Shown here piece by piece: positions 21,800 through 32,545 of a stretch of 64,000 nt of DNA (position 1 is the first letter of the stretch; every line of letters starts with the position of its first letter). The notes below the pieces were generated by a model. That model saw only the letters and a list, made by a program, of their open reading frames with translations. It had not been told where the DNA came from and made no database searches. This DNA is from Larix kaempferi (taxonomy: Eukaryota; Streptophyta; Pinopsida; Pinales; Pinaceae). Position numbers and translations under genes: made by a program. The DNA lies in NCBI GenBank assembly GCA_027924585.1, contig BSBM01000809.1, positions 9,457,001-9,521,000 on the forward strand, written 5' to 3'.

Positions 21800-22165
21800 A
21801 AATCTTCAAAATGACTCATTTTTAATGATGCTTGATGCCTATTGTTATATAAATATATTCTAGCAAGTGTAGATAATCCTTCGACTTAGATGGTTTATCG
21901 ATCATCTACATGTGAAGCATGCCTTAAATCACTTGATTTACTCCTTCAATTTTCCCATCTGTTTATGGAGGGTACGCAATGCTAAAATTCAAGTTTGTGA
22001 CAAAGTTTGCTAATAGACTCTTCCTAAATTTAGATGTAAACTTGGTGTCCTTATCATATACAATTGCTTTGGTTAAACGCCCACACAATTTGAATATTTC
22101 ATTCATAATATCTTGCTATATCATCAATCTTGTGAGTAGAAATCATTGGAGCTCTATGACAATGT
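21800..22165 (-). pseudogene. Antisense gypsy integrase fragment
   Basis: The reverse strand reads AIVYDKDTKFTSKFRKSLLANF...LNFSIAYPP-TDG...GVNQVI and MIDKPSKSKDYLHLLEYI. This is the catalytic core of a chromovirus-type integrase, with D of the D-TKF motif present and the QTDGQTE-like Glu region at about 21960. It has several stops. It is opposite in orientation to the surrounding elements, so it is a separate, older insertion or an inverted piece. Confidence 0.7.
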
Positions 22166-22980
22166 CTCATAAGTGTCTCTCCTCTTGTTTGGAGGAGGAG
22201 ATTCTAGGCTTCCAAACGGAATTGAAAGGATGCGAGAAAAACAATACTGTAAACAACAGAAAAGTCACGTATTCAGATTTGGCGACTCATACTTGGAAAG
22301 ATAAACTCAACTCCATTGTATCAGATAGAAACAAAGAGAGTGGATCCTTCATTCAAAAAAACATATATGTACTCTAGACAAGTGGAAACATGGATCCCAT
22401 ACATTTCTGAGTATGTGGAGATTTGAGAGGCAGATGCTTTGTTTAAATCCATGCAAAGAATTCGGGTATGCTACTCTCATTTTGTAAATTTTATGTGTTA
22501 ATACATGATATTTAAGATGGAGAGTGTGAAGAGTACCAAAATGAGAGAGATTTGATCGTAGTTGGGAATTTGACAGAATCAATGTCTCATGATTTGAGAG
22601 ATTTGATCATGGTTGGGGAGCTATCGAATAGAGGTCTCATGATTTCAGATTTGATGGTCGTTGAAACTCTTGATGATGACAGATACCTCAGAGAAGAGCG
22701 CAATTTCATCCTTTTAAGAATAAAGAAAACCGATGTTGGAATTGAAATAGAGGTAGAGATATTGGAAGGAGCCCCGAGAAGTGATCATTTAGGAGAAAGA
22801 TGAATAATGATGATGCAAAGGGTTACTGGTGGAGATTTTATCATTACCCTAATAAGTGTTTATATCTTATAATTTGGGGTAGACTATCGTCTATGCTTTT
22901 CCTAGATTGAAGGAGGATGGGACCAGTGTACTATCCAGTTTTTTTTATGGGTGTTGTTCAAAATTCTAAATAAACAATTA
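22166..22980. other. Unassigned region with one 83-codon ORF
   Basis: The + ORF at 22552-22803 is Asp/Arg/Glu/Leu rich and contains an imperfect repeat of TCATGATTT-AGATTTGAT-GT-GTTG (about 22550-22660). Another frame is Arg/Ser rich. Neither matches a family I recognise. The ORF at 21979-22377 overlaps the antisense integrase and is a shadow in its first half. Confidence 0.25.
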
Positions 22981-23016
22981 TAATATATATATATATATAT
23001 ATAGATAGATAGATAT
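22981..23016. repeat. (TA)n(GATA)n microsatellite
   Basis: A run of TA dinucleotides passes into GATAGATAGATA. Simple sequence repeat. Confidence 0.9.
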
Positions 23017-23394
23017 AAAGAATAACTAGTAGCCTATGAATGGATAGCTAGTAACTAATGCATGAAAACCCATTTAACTAAAGAATATAACATGTATTTG
23101 AGGCATAGACAACATGTGATTACAACTAAAACATGGAGAACAACAAATAACTTGTTCATAACACCTAGATATCAGTGTTCACGAGCAATGAGTTAAGTGG
23201 TTGTGCCTAGTAGTAGAAATGTTAGAGACATTGTAACGTGAAAGTGGAATGAAACAAGAAGACAAAATAAAGTATTAGTTATAGATTAACAACACACGTG
23301 GAAAAATACGAAATAATATTATGCTCGACATTCTTATATTTTGACTTATAAATTTTATACCATTAAGAATAAAGATGTAAATATTTGTATATGT

Positions 23395-23568
23395 ACCATG
23401 TATTAAGCTTGTCGTCAACTCTTAAAGCTATGTACCATGTATAAAGCTCGCCATCAACTCACGGCATTTAATATTTAGACATTGACGAATTTAATTTCTT
23501 TGTGACGTATTGTCTAACCTGTTGTCAATTTAATTCCTTTGTGACGTATTGTCTGACATGTTGTCATT
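23395..23568. repeat. Short tandem repeats flanking the LINE
   Basis: A 39-bp unit TTAATT-CTTTGTGACGTATTGTCT-ACYTGTTGTCA is duplicated at 23491-23529 and 23530-23568. Before it, TACCATGTAT-AAGCT-G-C-TCAACTC is duplicated near 23396 and 23432. The block TCACGGCATTTAATATTTAGACATTGAC (from 23459) recurs on the far side of the LINE near 30179, so the LINE inserted into a pre-existing repeat family. Confidence 0.75.
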
Positions 23569-23599
23569 ACAATTGAAATTCTCAAAATATTGACAAACA

Positions 23600-24647
23600 A
23601 GCTATTGACTACTGGGGCATCCCTTTCCGGTGCTCTAACTGCAAGCAAGTGGGTCACCTCTGGCGTCAGTGCACTCAGCGGTTTTCTTTTGGTCGTCCGG
23701 TGGGGGCAGACCCGTTTTGGTCCTCGGATGATGCTAGCGACAAGGATTTGGACACGAATGGTGGGCTCGACGGCTTTTCTAATAGGTGCTCGCCTTTGGC
23801 TACAGGTCTTATGGGTAAGCTGCAATCAAATGACCCTTCTTTTTATCATTCATTGAACGATTTGGACATCAAATTTATACATGCCTTGGAACTAAACAAT
23901 GGAAATAATGGTAATTATTTGAGTCGTTTGTATCCAAAACTGTCTTCTGCATCTGAGTCTGGGACGGATCCTGTTTCCTTGCCTGAAATGCCTCCCTCCA
24001 CGTTTTCCCTCATTCACATATGTGCTTCACCCCTGGAGACCTCGTCCATCATTCCACTCTCACCTGTGGCGTCGGCTCATACAAACAGTCCTACGGTTAT
24101 CCTTTCCTCGGAGTGTGAGGAGTCACTGCCTGTTTTGGAGCCTCATAAGGATGTGCTCTCTCTTTTGGAATCCCCGGTCGACAATCTTCACTGCTCGAAT
24201 GACCACGGGCCCTATGAGGATGGACCTTTGTCCTCGGCTTCCTTGGCCAAACCACTGAACCGTATTTTACACATCCCCTCATATTCGGAAATGGTACAAA
24301 AAACATCTCTCCCTATATATTTAAACAACCGGATTGTAGGTGGAGGAGATTCAATTATAAAACCTGAATCTGCTCGGCAGAACACTTCGGCTTTGGCTCT
24401 CACTGAGGTGGTGCCGAACAGCATCCCTACTTCTGTCAACATGCCCACAATGGGAGATCAATGTATTGCGAGGGGGGTTCGGCACGGGGGGTTGGATGCC
24501 GATTTCTCTCCTATTAAAACGCGCAGTGCCAGGAAAAATTCAAAGGTCAACGCTGGGGGGGGAACTGACAAAGACATTCTGAAAACTCCCATATCCCCAG
24601 ACACCAAGGCTCTTAGAGGAATCAAAGCCCTAGCCAGGGGTCGATAA
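23600..24647 (+). pseudogene. LINE ORF1, N-terminally truncated
   Basis: Open without a stop from before 23600 to TAA at 24645-24647. It carries one CCHC zinc knuckle, CSNCKQVGHLWRQC, at 23631-23672, which would bind element RNA in the ribonucleoprotein particle. The remaining 320 residues are Ser/Pro-rich and disordered-looking, ending in a basic segment (KTRSARKNSK, then RGIKALARGR). The usual RRM-like N-terminal half of plant L1 ORF1 is missing, cut at the LINE 5' junction. The stop codon overlaps the ORF2 start in TAATG. Confidence 0.8.
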
Positions 24648-27600
24648 TGATTTTGCTCTCCTTAAGCATCCGGGGTGTGGGGGGCATGCCCAAACAACTG
24701 GCCCTCAAAAGAATTCTTCATATTGTTAATCCTGATTTGGTCCTATTACAAGAAACTATGGTGTGTGGGGAGAAAGCACGTATCTTTTTCAATAAATTAA
24801 AACCTAGATGGTGTTTGTCCTCTGTGGATGCGAATGGCCTTTCTAGAGGACTCCTTACTGCTTGGAACCCGGGGGTTTTAAAACTGGAATCTTTTATTAC
24901 CACTCTGGGTTTATTACTGACTAGAAGTTTCAGAGGCTCAGATAAGGTGGTAAATATCATAAATTTCTATGGGCCCTACAACAAAAGGGAAGCTTTCTAG
25001 AATTTGGTTGTTTCGGGTCATCTCTTGGCTTTGGACAATTTGATTCTTGCTAGTGACTTGAACTTTACTTGGGGCGCTGAGGAAATCTGGGGTAATACGG
25101 CCAGAAGGGACCCTCTGGGGAATTACTTCAAAAACCTTTTCTCTACATACTCTTTGATTGATGTGGAACCTAGGCCATTATCCCCAACGTGGTCTAATGG
25201 TAGGCTTGATGAACATTTGATTTCTAAACGGCTAGATCGATTTATGTTATCAGAGCCTCTTTTGTGATCGTTTCACACTTATAGATCATGGTGCTCACAG
25301 AATCATATCAGTGACCATAACCCAATCATTCTGCAATTTGAAATCGAGGCTAAGCACCGGATATACCCATTCAAATTAAATTCTATTTGGCTAAATGACT
25401 CGGATTTTGATGCTGGCGTCCGAACTCTATGGATAGATACGGATGTCTCGGGGGAGCGGTCAGCTATGGACAAGTTGGCTGTCAAGTTAAGGTCCCTTAA
25501 AGAATATACTATGAGCTGGGAACACTCCAAAAAAGTTGAACAGTCTACTGAACTACACGCCCTGGAGTTAGAGATTGGTGCTTTTCAGGAACGATCTCTG
25601 AGAGGGGGTAACACTCCTTCGAATCGTTCTCGCCTTACTCTACTAGAGGAAAGAAAACTTAAAATTCTTCTTAATCAAGAGGAATCCTGGCGTTTAAAGA
25701 GTCGGGCTATCTAGCTCAAGGCAGGAGATATGAACACAAAATTCTTTCATCGGTATGCTGATGGTCGCAGGATACAAAACAACATATGGGACCTGAATGA
25801 TCATGATGGGCGACGGATTCGTGGGGACGATAATTTGATGACTGAGGCTTCGCGTCATTTCTTTGATTATTATACTGATCCTAAGACGACTTCCCTTCCT
25901 GAACAGTTTAAAATTATTAAGGAATATCCTCGGATGTTCACTGACGCGGAAGGGGACAATATTTTTGAGTCTATCTCCTGCACAGAGATTCAGAACACTC
26001 TTCGGTTTTTGGCAAAGGATAAATCTCCTGGGCCGGATGGGTGGACGGTGGAGCTATTCATTCATTTTTTTGATGCTATGGGAAATGACCTGAGGGATGC
26101 GGTTGATGAAGCACGATCCATGGGTTTGGTCTCTGGGGCACTAAATACCACTTATCTGGCACTGATACCTAAATCTACACATCCTGAGAGTTTTGATGAT
26201 TTCCGTCCGATTGCATTGTGCAATATTGTTTATAAGATTATATCTAAGGTTATTGCTCAGCGTATCAAGCCGTTCTTGTCCACATTCATTTCTATGGAGC
26301 AATATGGCTTTCTGGAGGGGAGGCAGATACACGACGCCGTTGGAGTGGCTCAGGAGGTTTTTCATAGTATTTCCCAGAAAAAGACTGAGGCACTCATTCT
26401 TCAACTTGACCTAGTAAAATCCTACGATCATGTAAACTGGACTTTTCTTAAGTTGATTCTGATTCAAATTGGCCTCCTGTGAATGGTTATGAAGTGGATC
26501 ATGGCCTGTGTTACTAAGGTCAACTATGCAGTGCTTATTAATGGCCAACCGACGGAATTCTTCAAAGCGTCCAGGGGTCTCTGTCAGGGATGCCCTCTTT
26601 CTCCCTTACTGTTCCTATTGATCATTGAGGGGTTGAGTCTCTCAATTCATAAAGCAAAATCCGAGGGCTCCCTTGTTGGTATTAAAATCTTGGCTGATGT
26701 CTCTGTTACACATTCGTTATTCGTGGATGATGTGATGTTATTCGGGCTGGTCATTCTGGCGGAATGGTTACAGTATAAGAGAATTCTTGACCTCTTCTGT
26801 TGTGTTACTGGTATGCTCATTAGCATGGTGAAATCATTATTCCTGAAAAACTCTCTGGAGGTAAACATGGAACAGGATGTCAGGGATTTTCTGCCTTTGC
26901 AGTTTAAAGAACTAAATGAAGGCACCAAATATCTTGGCTTCTTCCTCAAACCTGCAAATTATAGAACTAACGACTGGCTATGGCTTGTTAAACGCTTCGA
27001 TTCTCGCATTAGCCATTGGAGCTTGAGATATCTTTCTCTGGGAGGTCGGATTACCTTGGCTAAGGTAGTTCTTCAGAATATGGGAGTATACTGGTTTTCT
27101 CTTTGCAAAATCCCGTCTTCTATTATGCACATTCTTTGGGCAAAATTCTTCCGATTTATATGGTCTGGTGGGGGTGAAAAGAACAGGTTTCATCTGATAC
27201 ATTGGAAATGCATGGAAAAACCATATTGCCTTGGCGGCTGGAATATCAAGAATTTGGAATTGTTTGTGACTGCACTTCATGCGAAGAGCCTGTGGCGTGT
27301 TTTATTTAATAATTCTATGTGGGGCAGTATCACTCGGGCCAAGTATCTTAAAAAGATTACTGTCTCGACCTGGTTCCAGCTTGATAGGCATTTATTAAAC
27401 GGTACCTCAAATTTTTGGCGTGGACTTATGGGTGCATATTCTGTTGTGGCAAAGTGGCTCTCTTGGATCCCGGGCAATGGACGGGAAATCAGGCTCGGTT
27501 TGGATCCTGTCATGGGGATTGCGCCCACGTTCCGCTTCTCCCCTGAACTTATTACGCACCTACGGGCGCGCGGGCTCTGCAACCTGTCACACGCTGTATC

Positions 27601-29507
27601 TTTCAATAATGGGGGGTGGATCACTGCTCAACAAATTGGATTACAGGGGGGGATGGGCAAAGAATGGTCTGACTTCACCTTGCTCCTCAGACAGGCAAAC
27701 ATTCATCTCGGCGATTCTCTGGACAGACTGTTTTGGTCTTGGGATGTCGCTCGTGGAATGGTTACTCCGAAACTTGCATATGATTCATTATTTGCTGACT
27801 GTAAACTGAAGGAGGTATAGTGGCATTCACAGATCTAGAAGCTAGCCCTTCCTCCGCGGATTTGCTATTTTATCTGGTTGGCATTGGGAAATAAAATACT
27901 TACCTGGGATAATCTCTGTCGTCGAGGCTTTAACGGACCTGGCTGGTATCCTTTATGCTGCAATCAGGAGGAATCGGTTGATCATCTTTTCTCGCAGTGT
28001 CATGTCTGGAGGGAGCTCTGGAAGCTCACTGTAATTTCAATTGGGATATTTGTTGATTGGCACATGGTCTCATTACTGGACAGTTTTAGAAAATGGCTCG
28101 GTAATTCCCAACATGCTCGTTGGCTTGAACTTCCTTGTTTTTTGATGTGGGAGTTATGGAAAATGCGCAACCGCCTTGTTTTTTAGGGGACTGCCACTAA
28201 TCTGAATTGGTTAAGTGGTCGTATCATTGCCTCTTTTATGGAATATAATTCTGGCTCGGCTCTTTCGGGTGGCAGGAATGTTTCTTCTAGTAAGCTTCTT
28301 GGTTATCGCTTGGCTCCTCCTATCTTAATGTACCCTTGTGGGTTCTTTGACGGGGCCACGGCTGGGGGGGATGGTGGATGTGGGGCGGGTGTTAACACTC
28401 AAAAAGTGTTCACTACCTCATCTACCACATTATATGGCTCATTTGTCCATTTTCCTACCATATTTCCCTTAAAATCCCAAAAAATCCCATTAAAAAGCCT
28501 CCAAAAGGCCACAAAACCATCAAAATAGCCTAAAAAAGGCTAAAAAACCCCCTTTTCCTCCAAAAATAGCAAAAATCCCCTAAAAAGGGAATAAAAAATA
28601 TAAAATAATGAGGAAAAGGAGGAAAAAACCCTATACAGCTGCACAAAACCATGTGTTTCCCAAAACCATGGGTCAGCACTCCACCACCAAAAAACTATAA
28701 ATAGGTGATGGAGATCCCTTATTCCATATCCACAATCACAAGCACCCTTACTCTACCAAAATCTCTCTCGAAACCCTAGTTCACCATTGAACTACTTTCA
28801 CCTTGAGAGCCACTTTTGGCCCATTCCCACCATTGGAGAAGGAGAAGGAGCATATTGAAGCTTGGAGCATCCTCTTCGACACTGCAAAGGGCTTCATCAA
28901 ACCTTCACATTGAAGGTAATATCAATACAAAAAGCCATCTTTTAAATTTGATGTTTATGTTTCATGCATGTTTTAGAAGTAATTTAATTTCTGTTTTAGC
29001 TTAATTATTTACATTTACTGAACTGCTACTAAGGAGTCCATTCTCCTTAGTAGGTGCTCATTTGCACAAGCCAGGGGTAAAACCCTAGCCACAGCGGGTG
29101 TGGTGCTCCATCTAAACACCTCGGTTTCCTACCGTATGTTTTTAAATATGGGTCCTGGATCTAATACCCACAGTGAATTGTGTGCATTGTGGCTCCTTTT
29201 ACATTTTTCTCGGCGATTACAGGTTTCATCTATGGTTGTTCTAGGAGACTCTTCATCTATTATTTCTTGGGCTTTGGGGTCATCCTCATTGAATGTTTTG
29301 ATACTTACTGGATGGATGGTTGCTGTTAGGAAATACATTAGTGAATTTCAGCATATTCACTTTGCCCATGTTTTTCGCGAGATGAATAAGGAGGCTGACT
29401 TACTTTCAAAGAGGGCCCTGACTTCTCCGTCAGGCTTTATTTTGTGGGAGGAATGGCATGAGGACCTTCTTTCTACTCAGGGCACGATTGACTTGCTTTG
29501 GAGCTGA
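24647..29507 (+). pseudogene. LINE ORF2: AP endonuclease, reverse transcriptase, RNase H
   Basis: The ATG at 24647 opens ORF2. Endonuclease (24650-25340): LQETM, SDLNFT and SDHNPI are readable, but the first catalytic motif reads SIRG where NIRG is usual. RT (about 25990-26800): SPGPDGW, IPKS, DFRPIALCN, GFLEGRQ, FKASRGLCQGCPLSPLLF and the FVDD box at 26720-26731. A Cys-rich C-terminal region follows near 27950-28010, then RNase H (28340-29420), with FFDGA, HSELCALW, VLGDSS and NKEADLLS supplying the catalytic acids. The frame is undisturbed apart from stops at 24998, 25265, 25712, 26480, 27818, 27836 and 28184. All are TAG or TGA; at least five sit where Trp is usual. The solo LTR at 28390-29093 splits RNase H. 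Confidence 0.9.
28390..29093 (+). mobile_element. Solo LTR (704 bp) of the Tat-like gypsy family, inside the LINE
   Basis: It starts TGTTAACACTC and ends CCTAGCCACA. It is flanked by perfect 5-bp target duplications GCGGG (28385-28389 and 29094-29098). Removing the LTR and one duplicate restores the LINE RNase H frame. TATA box TATAAATA at 28696-28703. It is similar over its whole length to the LTR at 6990-7711. It arose by insertion of a full element followed by LTR-LTR recombination. Confidence 0.95.
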
Positions 29508-30018
29508 TATATGTTTTGGGTCTGTATGAGTTTTTTTGGTTTTATTTCTCACATGTATATATTCGTATATTGTATGCAGGTACTTAGTTAGCCTTTCTCC
29601 AACTACTTGTTGGACTTTTGATCCGGTTGGGTTATGCGGCTCTATTTGGTTTTATTGACTCATATGTCCAGGCCTCTGGCTATTTTGGACTTGTTTGGAG
29701 GATATATCATGTATTTATGTATGGACATCTTGATACTATGCTACTTATGTTTTTGATACTCTTTGATCATGCAGTTGGTGAGTATGTCCCAACTGGATGA
29801 TTTATATATTTCGGTTTGTATGGGATGTTATGGCTCCTGATAAGAGTTGATGTATTTAGGGACACATGTGTCCATTTGTCATTAGGGGGTTCTTGTGCTC
29901 GTATACTTGGGGCTTTATGATGCCCGTATGGTTTATGCTCTTTTGGTTAGAAGACCTGATGTAATGTTCCTATTTACTATTTCGCCTTATTAATAGTAAG
30001 ATATATTTATGTGTGAAA
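29508..30018 (+). other. LINE 3' untranslated region
   Basis: T/G-rich sequence after the RNase H stop, ending in a short A-run. No conserved 3' hairpin could be recognised by eye. The 60-codon ORF at 29618-29800 is not considered real. Confidence 0.5.
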
Positions 30019-30235
30019 AAAGCCACGATCCACTATGATCATGGCATTCTCAAAACATTATGACTCACAGCATTTAATATTTAATATTACGACTCACGCC
30101 ATTTAATATTTAATATTTAGAAACAAACAAACAAACAGGCTATACGATCCATCACGACATTCTCAAAATATTACGACTCACGGCATACAATATTTAGACA
30201 TTGACAAATTTCATTTTGTATTGGTCAACTGTTTT
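30019..30235. repeat. Right flank of the LINE: host tandem repeat
   Basis: Two imperfect units, each with CGATCCA, CATTCTCAAAA-ATTA-GACTCAC-GC and A-TTTAATATTTA (30024-30090 and 30146-30200), separated by (AAAC)n at 30121-30137. The ATTCTCAAAATATT and TTTAGACATTGAC blocks also occur left of the LINE (23577 and 23473). Confidence 0.65.
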
Positions 30236-30649
30236 GTGGGGAAGTAGAGTCTGCACTTAAAAAGGACTGGCATTGATACCTGGACATTAACATCTGATCA
30301 TGTTTCATATTCCTGCCATGTCAAATTAAACAACCCAATCATTGAGGATTCATGCCTTCTTCAAATTTAGGGAGGCAAGTATCATGCAACGATCTTGTTT
30401 CAAAATGTTTTTTTTTTAACTTTGTTTAAAATTTCGTATAGTTGTTGTGATTGTAAATATAAATGATTCAAATTTTATAGGTGTAAGAAAGATATCTATA
30501 GATTGATGCATTTTTACAATTAAATTCATCTTATTTTTAAACTACTCCATTCCAAATTAAAATATACTTTTTAAAATATTATTTTTTTTAAAAATAATCA
30601 GAATATGATATCACTATTATTTTTTAACAAAACTATTATGACAATGATG
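30236..30649. other. A/T-rich non-coding sequence
   Basis: No gene or element seen. Long A and T runs and an ATGATG-rich tract begin near 30640. Confidence 0.35.
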
Positions 30650-30977
30650 ATGAGATGATAAGGATGATGACAATGATGATGATAATAGATAAATTTCCCC
30701 TATTCCTTCAAAAAAAAATTGTCGGTTGAGCATACATGTTGACCATCATCATGTGTGATGAACCAACCTTTTCTCCTCCAAGAACCTTCTCCACGAGTAG
30801 AAGATGACCCATGGAGATTCAATGCATCACAATAGTTCATGTACATCAATAAAAATGGTCTCCATCACCTTGAATAGAGATCCAAGATTGAGGTAAGAAG
30901 GATGACCCATGTTTCTTCATTGTAGGGTTCCTCTCATAGTATTGCACATGCAAATAACCTATCATCCTCTTCCAACT
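30650..30977 (-). pseudogene. Coding-like frame interrupted by the 13.5-kb gypsy element (3' part)
   Basis: The - strand frame that ends at the element's right side (44770-44522) continues here after the CAACT target duplication, reading LEEDDRLFACAIL...EEPYNEETWVILLTSILDLYS and onward with few stops to about 30730. The two parts join in phase if the element and one copy of the duplication are left out, so the insertion hit a coding or formerly coding sequence. The motif VTLNNNDI...LSTPI near the join resembles the pattern in the antisense ORF at 2636-3914. It may be an extra ORF of another retroelement. Family not recognised. Confidence 0.45.
30973..30977. repeat. Target-site duplication CAACT (left copy)
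   Basis: CAACT directly precedes the TGTTGG border of the left LTR. The identical CAACT follows the right LTR at 44522-44526. Confidence 0.95.
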
Positions 30978-32530
30978 TGTTGGCGTATCTAATTGATCTA
31001 GAGTTTTCCAATGTAGACCCACTTCATGTTTCAAGGAACCAACAAAACCCCTATTCACAAGCCCTTTCGGCAACAGACTGCGAGCATCCTGAGGTATCAC
31101 CCGAGGCGAAGATGAGTGGGTGGTTGCAGAATCAGGTTTCCACAACCTAGTGATGCGAGTGTCAAAGAGACTGGTGGATAGCGCGATAAAAGGACTCTTA
31201 CTGTGGACAATAAGACTGCGCAAAGTCTCTAATTCACATTGGATACTTCAACAAGTGGAGGGGCTTGCGCAACTAACACATCCAAGGCTCCGTAGTATTG
31301 GACACTTCTAGCATTATGATGGTAAGCTATCAACAGCTTACCTCGCAGCACTCACGATGGGTCAGCGCGTCAACTAGACTGTGTGTCTGCTTCATGACTT
31401 GATCAATTCTAATCGACCTTGCTTAACGATCTTTATCAATTCAACAACACTTAAGTTATTGTCTTTATGGTGTATGTAAATGAATGAAATACACAATACT
31501 GCGCGCTCCAACAATGCGCTCAAATCCAGTACTTAACTATGCGATTAACCAATAGATTAATGCATTCAAAGACTTAGAAGTGCTGAATACTTAACATTCA
31601 TCCATTCATGTATTACTTAACATATTATTCCCATCATTCCTGCAGTGAATACATATAAAAGAAAATATATAATAGATAATTACGGCATTAAGCATCCATA
31701 CCAAGAAAATGAACAGTTGCAAAAACATGAAACAATCACACTACACAGGATTTAACGTGGTTCACCCCCCCAGATGGAGGCTACATCCACAAGGACTGTT
31801 TTTATATTGTTATTTTGGGAAGGGTACAACAGTTCTTAGTCTGCACACTCAGCTGCAAACTCTCTTCTCTCTCAGATAGGTCTTTGCGCACATAGCTGTA
31901 GAGCCTTTACAATAGCTTCCAAGTTTAAATATTCTAACAATGTTCAACAATGACCAACCCTTCCCTTACAAAATCATTCCTTATTTATAGATCATGCTCG
32001 TAGGTCATGTTTTTACAATACATAAGAAAAAACCCTTAGGTTTACAAAACATGGTGTGGTTAACTGCTATCCTGCCTGTTGCTATCGACAGCCTGCTCCG
32101 CCTGCTCCAGGCCTTCTAGCTGGGCCACTCGTGGCTCACACGCTCTTCTAACAGCCACAGTTGTCAAAATGGTTACAACTGCATCGTGGCCTTTCCCTTT
32201 CCGCTCCTTCCGCCTGCCTGTCATCATCGGTGTAGTGGCCTAGCTTCTCAACTGCTTGTCGCCACTCTTCTAGATAGGTTGCTTTCTTCTTCCTTCAACT
32301 TGTTCCTTACTCAAAATAGGTCATTTCCTCGTCTAACCTTTACTTATGTTTCTTACCAAAAATAGGTGCTGCACGGATCATGCACACCAACGTAATATGC
32401 AATCCTGCCTTGCTTATTTCCACTGCGTGACATGTGCAATTTCTCAAAACTGACCCTTTACAATATCGCAGCACGCAATGCATAGTTTTTAGCACTTGTG
32501 CAAATATTCCAACTTGGCCCCCCCCCAACA
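30978..32530 (-). repeat. 3' LTR of the gypsy element (1553 bp)
   Basis: On the + strand it starts TGTTGGCGTAT and ends CCCCCCCAACA. It contains a - strand TATA box (TATAAATA near 31982-31989) and the 8-bp-arm hairpin at 31321-31342. It matches 42974-44521 along its length. Confidence 0.95.
31321..31342. other. LTR hairpin, 8-bp arms
   Basis: GGTAAGCT-ATCAAC-AGCTTACC. The same 22 bases occur unchanged in the other LTR at 43322-43343, although neighbouring bases differ. In the element transcript it lies in the part of the LTR downstream of the TATA box (R/U5). Confidence 0.75.
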
Positions 32531-32545
32531 GGCCCCTAACACTCA
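32531..32545 (-). promoter_or_regulatory. Polypurine tract
   Basis: On the - strand GTTAGGGGCC lies directly before the TGTTGGGGG start of the 3' LTR. The run of G in the LTR start itself makes the exact primer border uncertain. Confidence 0.55.

Larger units (their letters stand above)
23600..30018 (+). mobile_element. L1-type LINE, 5'-truncated, with a nested solo LTR
   Basis: ORF1 C-terminal part with zinc knuckle, ORF2 with endonuclease, RT and RNase H, a 3' untranslated region and a short A-tail (GTGTGAAAAAA near 30008-30018). The 5' end is cut inside ORF1. The left flank and the sequence beyond the tail share the same host repeat. One 704-bp solo LTR (28390-29093) interrupts the RNase H. 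Apart from that insertion, all of ORF2 reads in a single frame. Confidence 0.9.

Noticed and set aside
23514-24448. Antisense ORFs opposite LINE ORF1
   Set aside because: Shadows of the sense frame, which has a zinc knuckle and joins ORF2.
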